Origin: Bacillus sp. AFS037270
GTDB lineage: Bacteria; Bacillota; Bacilli; Bacillales_B; DSM-18226
Assembly (NCBI RefSeq): GCF_002585305.1
Contig: NZ_NUNF01000016.1
Coordinates: 1 to 64,000 of the forward strand
Length of the DNA stretch: 64,000 nt
Reading direction: 5' to 3'
The first letter of the stretch is position 1. Every line of letters starts with the position of its first letter. The position numbers and the translations under genes are program-made. The notes below the pieces were generated by a model. That model saw nothing but the letters and a program-made list of their open reading frames with translations. It ran no database searches and was not told where the DNA came from. Of this stretch, positions 58,311 through 64,000 are shown one piece after another.

Positions 58311-59885
58311 ATGTCTAAGATGAAAAAAATCCTGGCACTGGTCATAATCATGATGTTGACCTTCAGTCTCGCAGCCTGTAGTGGCTCAAGCAAAACCAGT
58401 TCAGAAAACACTGGAACAAAGGTAGACAAAAATGGAAAAATTGATACCTCCAAACCTGTAACCGTAACCATGATGGTATTGGGGGATAAACCAACCAATG
58501 GACAAGTAGAAAAAGTATTGGAAAAAGTGAATGCTGAATTAAAAGAAAAAGTAAACGCTACGATTCAATTAAAATGGATTGAATGGGCTGATTATATGAC
58601 AAAATATAATCTAACTCTAGCATCTGGAGAACCTGTTGATTTAGTCATCACAGCTACTGACTGGTTAGATGCGTGGGGAAATGCACAAAAAGGTGCTTTC
58701 ATGGATCTTACCAAGCTTCTCCCAACATATGCTCCTAAGACATGGGCAGAGGTTCCCAAAGCTGATTGGGAGGAATCAAAGTACAAGGGCAAAATTGTCA
58801 TGATTCCTGAGGACCAATATACTCAATGGGTTAACCACGGATTCTTCTACCGGACAGATTGGGCAAAAGAATTTGGAATCAATGAACATATTAGCGATTT
58901 TGAAACACTGGGTAAATACTTCCAAGGGGTTAAAGACAACAAGCCAGGTGTCATTCCTTGGGATGCACAAGGAACAAACGTGACCACTGCATGGGGATAC
59001 ACAACTTCTTATTCAGATGCGATTGAATTGCCAATCACGACAGGCGTGTTCCCAATTTACTGGGCTAAATCCTATGATGAAAAGTATGATGTGATGAGTC
59101 CGATTTTCACTGATACGTTTGTAGACTATGCGAAGTTGATGAAACAATGGGGAGATGCTGGCTATTGGCGTAAGGACGTATTGAACTATAAAGGGGACAC
59201 TAGAGCCGAATTCCAAGCAGGAAAAACAGGTGCTGACCAGCATCATACCCAAACCTTCTCAGGTCTTCGCCCGCAAATGGACGTGAAACAACCGGGTTCA
59301 GCGATCGATATGTTTGCTTGGTCTGATACACGGAACAACTTAATTTCAACGTCCATTACACATGGTGCGATGGCTGTTGGAGCTCATAGTAAAAATCCTG
59401 AGCGTGCCCTAATGGTATATGATTTAATTCGAAATGACCAGGAGCTTTATCGATTATGGAGCTATGGTATTGAAGGTGTACAATACGAAATTAAAGACGG
59501 AAAACGGGTTCAACCTGCGGGTTATGATGAAACAAAGGATCAATTCTCTACCAACTTCTGGGGCGGTCGTATGGACAAGTATGAAATCCCAAGTGCCGAC
59601 TCATATGATGGAATTTCTGAGATTTATGCGAAGTACGATAAAATTAAGAAGCCTTACCCATATGGCCGATTTGTGTTTGATAGCACCCCTGTACAAGCTG
59701 AAATTTCTGCTCTATCACAAGTGACAGCACAAATGGTACCAGCCATTGCATTTGGTAAAGCTGGTGATCCAGAAAAAGCGGTAAAAGATTTCCGTAAGAG
59801 ATTAAAAGACGCAGGTTATGATAAGGTCTTAAAAGAAATCCAAAAGCAAATGGATGCCTTTAAAAAACAGGTTGAAGGTAATTAA
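58311..59885 (+). CDS. Extracellular solute-binding lipoprotein, LplA-like
   Basis: 524 aa. Lipoprotein signal peptide with lipobox SLAAC, acylated at C23, followed by a Gly/Ser/Thr linker. The rest is a large type-1 solute-binding protein (DUF3502-type C-terminal region near YEIPSADSYDGISEIYAKYDK read in parts). Anchored on the outer face of the membrane, it captures oligosaccharide for the two permeases. AGGGGGAAA precedes the ATG. A terminator at 59910 follows. Confidence 0.92.
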   Translation: MSKMKKILALVIIMMLTFSLAACSGSSKTSSENTGTKVDKNGKIDTSKPVTVTMMVLGDKPTNGQVEKVLEKVNAELKEKVNATIQLKWIEWADYMTKYNLTLASGEPVDLVITATDWLDAWGNAQKGAFMDLTKLLPTYAPKTWAEVPKADWEESKYKGKIVMIPEDQYTQWVNHGFFYRTDWAKEFGINEHISDFETLGKYFQGVKDNKPGVIPWDAQGTNVTTAWGYTTSYSDAIELPITTGVFPIYWAKSYDEKYDVMSPIFTDTFVDYAKLMKQWGDAGYWRKDVLNYKGDTRAEFQAGKTGADQHHTQTFSGLRPQMDVKQPGSAIDMFAWSDTRNNLISTSITHGAMAVGAHSKNPERALMVYDLIRNDQELYRLWSYGIEGVQYEIKDGKRVQPAGYDETKDQFSTNFWGGRMDKYEIPSADSYDGISEIYAKYDKIKKPYPYGRFVFDSTPVQAEISALSQVTAQMVPAIAFGKAGDPEKAVKDFRKRLKDAGYDKVLKEIQKQMDAFKKQVEGN

Positions 59886-59909
59886 TGAGAGATTGAATGT
59901 AAAGGAAAA

Positions 59910-59944
59910 AAAGGGCTATCATCAATGTTTGATAGCCCTTTATC
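59910..59944 (+). terminator. Terminator after the binding-protein gene
   Basis: AAAGGGCTATC and GATAGCCCTTT around 10 nt, then ATCTATC; partial read-through to the glycosidase genes is likely. Confidence 0.7.
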
Positions 59945-60001
59945 TATCAGTCTGCCATTTATTAAAAATTAATATATTAAGATAAGGGGTGTAAGCTGTA
60001 T

Positions 60002-62371
60002 ATGGTAAATGCAGTATCTCAAGAATGGAATCTGTCTGTTAAAAGTAGAAAGTTTAACTTTGATTGGAAATTTTTAAAGGGTGACCATTCTGATGCATTT
60101 AAAATTCAGTTTGATGATTCAGAGTGGCGTACATTAGACTTGCCGCATGATTGGAGTATTGAAGGTCCTTTTAAAAAGGAATATGCCAGTTCAACAGGAT
60201 ATTTGCCAGGAGGAATTGGCTGGTACCGGAAGAAATTTATCGTACCTGATAGCTTAAAAGGAAAGAGAATAGTTATTCAATTCGATGGGATTTATAAAAA
60301 TAGTGAAGTGTGGATTAATGGACAATTTCTCGGTAAAAGACCTTATGGCTACAGCTCATTTCATTATGATTTAACCCCCTATATAAACTTCGAAACACAA
60401 GAAAATGTGATTGCGGTGAAAGTGGATCACACAGATTTTGCTGATTCCCGCTGGTATCCAGGGTCTGGCATTTACCGGAATGTATTTATCCATTTAACTG
60501 ATCAGCTGTATATCAAGCCATATGGTATTTTTGTCACCACTCCGAATATTTCATCATCAGAAGCAGAAATCCAAATTCAAACAACTTTGAAAAATGAAGA
60601 ATCAAACGAAGCTAAATTACAAATTGTCCATCAAATTAAAGATGCGGCCGGCAAAGAAATCATCGCTTGTTCATCTGGGGAGACCATTGCAGCAAATGGG
60701 GAACAAGAATTTTCTCATTCTATCTTGCTAGAACAGCCGAATCTCTGGTCACCTGAAAATCCGTATTTATACCGTGTGGAAACGATGGTGATAAAAAATG
60801 GTGAAGTGATCGATTTTGAAACGACTCCACTTGGTGTTCGATATTTTTATTTCGATGTAAATTCAGGATTTTATCTTAATGGACAGAACATGAAAATGAA
60901 AGGTGTATGTCTCCATCATGATGCAGGGTGTCTCGGAGCAGCTGTTCCTGAAAAGGTCTGGCGTCGACGGTTGCAGTTATTAAAAGAAGCTGGTGTAAAT
61001 GCAATTAGAATGAGCCATAATCCACCTGCACCTGAGTTACTAGATATGTGTGATTCGTATGGGTTTTTAGTCCAAGATGAAGCATTTGATGAGTGGGAAT
61101 ATCCAAAGAACAAGTGGGTAGAGGGTTGGAATAAAGGCGAACCATCACTTGACGGATACGCATCCGAGTTTCCGGAATGGGCAGAGATTGATTTGAGGGA
61201 TATGATTTTAAGAGACCGGAACCATCCGTCGATTGTTTTCTGGAGTATTGGGAATGAAATTGATTACCCAAATGATCCTTATTCACATCCAGTCCTCGAA
61301 GAACGTTATAACGCGGACAAACCGGAAGCAAAGGGAATGGGGGAGATTGCGAAAAGGCTGGCAAAGGTTGTAAAGCAATATGATCCTTCGCGACCTGTGA
61401 CAGCAGCTCTCGCAAGTGTGATAATGTCAAATGAAACGGAATTTCCAGATGTACTTGACGTGGTTGGATATAACTATCAAGAGTTTCTTTATCCTGAAGA
61501 CCATGAAAAATACCCTAATCGGGTAATTTATGGAAGTGAAAACGGAAGGTATCATGAGGCATGGCTGGCAGTAGAACAGAATGACTTTATATCAGGACAA
61601 TTTATTTGGACAGGGATTGACTATTTGGGAGAAGCCCGTGGCTGGCCGCTTCGTCATGCTACACCAGGATTGCTCGATCTTGCTGGCTTCAAAAAGCCTT
61701 TATACTTTTTTAAACAAAGTGAATGGTCCGAAAAGGATATGGTCCATGTAGGTTTAACTTCTATTAAGGAAGAAAATCCAGGTCAAATTTATTGGGACCA
61801 TGAAGTAGTCTGCCACTGGAAAGGGAATGAAGGAGAAACGGTTAGGGTGGCTTGTTGTACCAATTGTCCTGAAGTGGACTTATTATTAAATGGTGTCTCT
61901 GTTGGCTTGAAAAAACGAGAGGACTTCCCAAATGGAACAATTTATTGGGACATCCCATATGAAAAGGGTACGTTAAAGGCAGTAGGTAAAAGAAACGGAA
62001 ACATTTGTTGTACACATGAATTAAAGTCGGCTGGTGAGCCAACTAAGCTACAGTTACTCGCGGATACGATCATTCTTAAAGCTGATAAACAGGATGTCGC
62101 ACATGTTGAAGTAAATATCCTTGATCAAGACGAAACCCTAGTCTATGACGCCGATAATCAAATAAATTGCGAGATTGAGGGACCTGGTGAAATGATCGGA
62201 ATGGAATGCAGTAACCCTGCCAGCCATCAGGACTATAAAGCAAATTATAGAAATGCCTATCATGGGAAAGTATTGATTTATGTGAAATCGACTGATCAAC
62301 CGGGGACGATTACATTAAAAACTTCTTCTGTTGGTTTGGAAAGTACAACTGTTGTAATTAAGGTTGAGTAA
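60002..62371 (+). CDS. Glycoside hydrolase family 2 enzyme (beta-galactosidase-like)
   Basis: 789 aa, about 250 shorter than LacZ and of the other GH2 branch. Jelly-roll (LPHDWSIEGPF, SGIYRNVFIHLTD), Ig-like domain, TIM barrel with RMSHNPPAPELLDMCDSYGF, acid/base E419 (SIGNEID) and likely nucleophile E513 (IYGSENGR), then DUF4982 and a C-terminal Ig-like domain. No signal peptide, so cytosolic. Substrate may be beta-galactoside, beta-glucuronide or beta-arabinoside. AAGGGGTG precedes the ATG at 60002. Confidence 0.9.
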   Translation: MVNAVSQEWNLSVKSRKFNFDWKFLKGDHSDAFKIQFDDSEWRTLDLPHDWSIEGPFKKEYASSTGYLPGGIGWYRKKFIVPDSLKGKRIVIQFDGIYKNSEVWINGQFLGKRPYGYSSFHYDLTPYINFETQENVIAVKVDHTDFADSRWYPGSGIYRNVFIHLTDQLYIKPYGIFVTTPNISSSEAEIQIQTTLKNEESNEAKLQIVHQIKDAAGKEIIACSSGETIAANGEQEFSHSILLEQPNLWSPENPYLYRVETMVIKNGEVIDFETTPLGVRYFYFDVNSGFYLNGQNMKMKGVCLHHDAGCLGAAVPEKVWRRRLQLLKEAGVNAIRMSHNPPAPELLDMCDSYGFLVQDEAFDEWEYPKNKWVEGWNKGEPSLDGYASEFPEWAEIDLRDMILRDRNHPSIVFWSIGNEIDYPNDPYSHPVLEERYNADKPEAKGMGEIAKRLAKVVKQYDPSRPVTAALASVIMSNETEFPDVLDVVGYNYQEFLYPEDHEKYPNRVIYGSENGRYHEAWLAVEQNDFISGQFIWTGIDYLGEARGWPLRHATPGLLDLAGFKKPLYFFKQSEWSEKDMVHVGLTSIKEENPGQIYWDHEVVCHWKGNEGETVRVACCTNCPEVDLLLNGVSVGLKKREDFPNGTIYWDIPYEKGTLKAVGKRNGNICCTHELKSAGEPTKLQLLADTIILKADKQDVAHVEVNILDQDETLVYDADNQINCEIEGPGEMIGMECSNPASHQDYKANYRNAYHGKVLIYVKSTDQPGTITLKTSSVGLESTTVVIKVE

Positions 62372-62417
62372 AGCCACAACAGTTGTGATGAATTTAAAAT
62401 AGGTAGGAGATGCTAGC

Positions 62418-63410
62418 ATGCCATATAATAATGCCTCTGACACATCGCATCCTAAGAAGGGGCACCGACTTATTAATATTCCTGCACACGACCCGTTCAT
62501 CTTGTCGCATAACGAAACAAACACTTACTATTTATATACAACTGGAATTCCTGAATTAACAGATTTAGCGAGAAATGGTGTACTAGTTTATAAAAGTAAA
62601 GATTTACAAGATTGGGAGGGACCTTATGTCGTTTTCGAGGTTCCTGATGGAACTTGGGCCCATCCACAGCATGGTACATGGGCACCAGAGGTTCACCAGT
62701 ACCATGATAAATATTATTTATTCGTTACTCTTCATAATAGAGATACGAAGCTAGCAGCATCACCGGAAGTTTGGAACACCAATCATCTTCGTGGCACAAG
62801 CATTGCTGTATCTGATTCGCCAGAGGGACCATTTGAATTACTAAAAACGGATGGGCCGGTGCCGCCTAGAAACTACATGACATTAGACGGAACCTTGTAT
62901 GTGGATGAGGATGGAAAGCCATGGATGGTTTATTGTCATGAATGGATTCAGGTCATCGATGGTACGTTTGAGGCCATTCCACTAAAGGATGATTTATCTG
63001 CAGCAGATGGGGAACCGCAACATCTTTTTAAAGCTTCAGATGCCCCATGGATTAATGCTGAACGAAAGCCTAATGTTAAGCCTTCGGTTTATGTATCGGA
63101 TGGGTGTCAATTATACCGGACAAAAGGTGGTCACCTTGTGATGCTGTGGTCAAGCTATAACAATGAGGGGTATGTCCAAACGATGGCTAGATCTAGGTCT
63201 GGTGAGCTAGAAGGGCCATGGGAACAACTGAATCCGTTAGTTGTTGGTGATAGTGGACACGGGATGCTGTTCAAAACATTTGAAGGGGAATGGATGCTTA
63301 TTCTCCATCATCCATTCAGTACACCTGAATCTCGAGCAAAGATTTATGAAGTAGAGGAAACGGAAGATAGCTTTAGGGTTATTAAAGCTAGAGTGGATCT
63401 TCATAATTAA
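62418..63410 (+). CDS. Glycoside hydrolase family 43 enzyme
   Basis: 330 aa, five-blade beta-propeller. Catalytic base Asp in PAHDPFIL (D25), the transition-state Asp in MTLDGTLYVDEDGKPWMVY read in parts, and WAPEVHQYHDKYYLF, the typical GH43 second blade. General acid likely in the segment around SDGCQLYRT or KPSVYVSDG. No signal peptide, so intracellular. GH43 enzymes act on arabinans, xylans and galactans; with two GH2 enzymes this fits a plant side-chain oligosaccharide. TAGGAGA precedes the ATG. Confidence 0.9.
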   Translation: MPYNNASDTSHPKKGHRLINIPAHDPFILSHNETNTYYLYTTGIPELTDLARNGVLVYKSKDLQDWEGPYVVFEVPDGTWAHPQHGTWAPEVHQYHDKYYLFVTLHNRDTKLAASPEVWNTNHLRGTSIAVSDSPEGPFELLKTDGPVPPRNYMTLDGTLYVDEDGKPWMVYCHEWIQVIDGTFEAIPLKDDLSAADGEPQHLFKASDAPWINAERKPNVKPSVYVSDGCQLYRTKGGHLVMLWSSYNNEGYVQTMARSRSGELEGPWEQLNPLVVGDSGHGMLFKTFEGEWMLILHHPFSTPESRAKIYEVEETEDSFRVIKARVDLHN

Positions 63411-63427
63411 ATAGAACACAGCAAATA

Positions 63428-63462
63428 AAAATTCCTCTCAGTTTGAGAGGAATTTTATTTGG
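63428..63462 (+). terminator. Terminator after the GH43 gene
   Basis: AAAATTCCTCTC and GAGAGGAATTTT around AGTTT, then ATTT. Confidence 0.88.
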
Positions 63463-63470
63463 TTGCTGGC

Positions 63471-63562
63471 TATCACCAAGTTGGAGAACGCTATCAGCAA
63501 ATTGGTGGAGCCATCCACAAGTTAGCTGCTGCTATCCGCAAATTAGGGCTTGTCAACCACAA
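63471..63562. repeat. Degenerate 21-bp periodic repeat, five units
   Basis: TATCACCAAGTTGG, TATCAGCAAATTGG, ATCCACAAGTTAG, TATCCGCAAATTAG and AACCACAAGTAAC recur every 20-21 bp. The whole array is free of genes and lies between convergent genes. Confidence 0.65.
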
Positions 63563-63567
63563 GTAAC

Positions 63568-64000
63568 CTAGCTTTCTATCATATTTTTTTCAACTGAAGC
63601 ATTTTGTTCTAATTGAACAATCCTTGTAAATACCTTATAGTAGGCAAAGAATCCGAGAAAAGAGATAACCGCGCCGCTGAAAAAAGGCAATAGAAAGGTC
63701 ATTTTCATCAAACTAATATACAAAATGACAATACTGATAATGGCAATCCCAAACGAAAGGATGGGGCTAGCAATCGATAAAATGAACACATTCTTTAATG
63801 CTTGTCCGAGTTTTGTTTCGGTATGAACGGTATGGGCAAAAAAGAAAAGAGTAATGATGAACAGCCAAATCATTAGGAATAAAAATAGGTAACTGCCAAG
63901 GAAAATGCGGGAATGAAAATAATAATAATCAACGCCAACAATCGCCCAAAGAACAGTCAGAATCAATCCCCCGATGAGGCTCCTCTTATAATTTTCCTTA
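63568..64000 (-). CDS. YesL-like (DUF624) membrane protein, 5' end outside the window
   Basis: The frame is open to the window edge (KENYKRSLIGG before LILTVLWAIVG), so the start lies beyond 64000. The visible 143 residues hold about four membrane segments, with the DUF624 pattern DYYYF after the first and AHTVHTETKLGQALKNVFILS in the middle loop. DUF624 proteins often sit in plant-polysaccharide utilisation loci beside LplABC-type importers, as here. Function unknown. Confidence 0.82.
   Translation of the reverse strand, partial: KENYKRSLIGGLILTVLWAIVGVDYYYFHSRIFLGSYLFLFLMIWLFIITLFFFAHTVHTETKLGQALKNVFILSIASPILSFGIAIISIVILYISLMKMTFLLPFFSGAVISFLGFFAYYKVFTRIVQLEQNASVEKNMIES

Noticed and set aside
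63471..63562. CRISPR array
   Set aside because: Unit of 20-21 bp is degenerate throughout with no constant repeat and unique spacer, and no cas genes are present.

Overview
The window looks like chromosomal DNA of a low-GC, endospore-forming member of the Bacillaceae. Evidence: AT-rich sequence, strong AGGAGG-type ribosome binding sites, many TTG starts, a leucine T-box, a CcpA-type cre site, a DUF1540 protein and remnants of a gerA-type spore germination operon. I could run no searches, so species-level placement is not possible.

Layout. (1) 1-2.8 kb: a 52-bp tandem repeat, a NERD-domain gene and an intact IS3-family (IS150-group) element that landed in the loop of the terminator of the next operon. 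(2) 2.8-8.4 kb, minus strand: a response regulator, a histidine kinase, an ABC ATPase and two ABC-2 permeases, resembling the LnrJK/LnrLMN envelope-stress/efflux module of Bacillus subtilis, then a small membrane protein. (3) 8.4-20.4 kb: a decayed region. It holds a broken IS110 transposase, a rearranged gerA-gerC-gerB operon and broken VOC, LLM-monooxygenase and hydrolase genes. Intact islands remain: OsmC, an SDR, and a thioredoxin / DJ-1 / DJ-1 / SDR / aldo-keto reductase cluster preceded by three identical-geometry 25-bp dyads, which looks like an electrophile/thiol-stress regulon. (4) 20.4-36 kb: ordinary single genes (a frameshifted GGDEF gene, VOC, MerR, SPW-repeat, DUF3231, YitT, T-box-controlled long-form leuA, TatD, LLM oxidoreductase, MFS, M50 protease, MarR, EamA, DUF1540).

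(5) 36.2-47 kb: a hydantoin/cyclic-ureide utilisation cluster. A PAS-PAS-AAA+ sigma-54 activator is followed by a clear -24/-12 promoter with TTGCA-N4-TGCAA upstream sites, then hyuA, hyuB, an M20 carbamoylase, an NCS1 permease, a hydantoin racemase and a second NCS1 permease. Together these would import the ureide, racemise it, open the ring and hydrolyse the carbamoyl amino acid. (6) 47-51.2 kb: a hydrolase pseudogene, pobA (4-hydroxybenzoate 3-hydroxylase), and two IclR-family regulators, divergent from pobA.

(7) 51.2-63.4 kb: a carbohydrate-utilisation locus. A LacI-type regulator, a large GH2 beta-galactosidase, two LplB/LplC-type ABC permeases with a lipoprotein binding protein, a second GH2 enzyme and a GH43 enzyme. 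Six copies of a TGAAAYCSRTTTCA-like dyad lie in the regulator, lacZ and importer promoter regions, and a cre site overlaps the predicted importer start point. No importer ATPase is present, as is usual for systems that borrow MsmX. The window ends inside a YesL-like (DUF624) gene on the minus strand.
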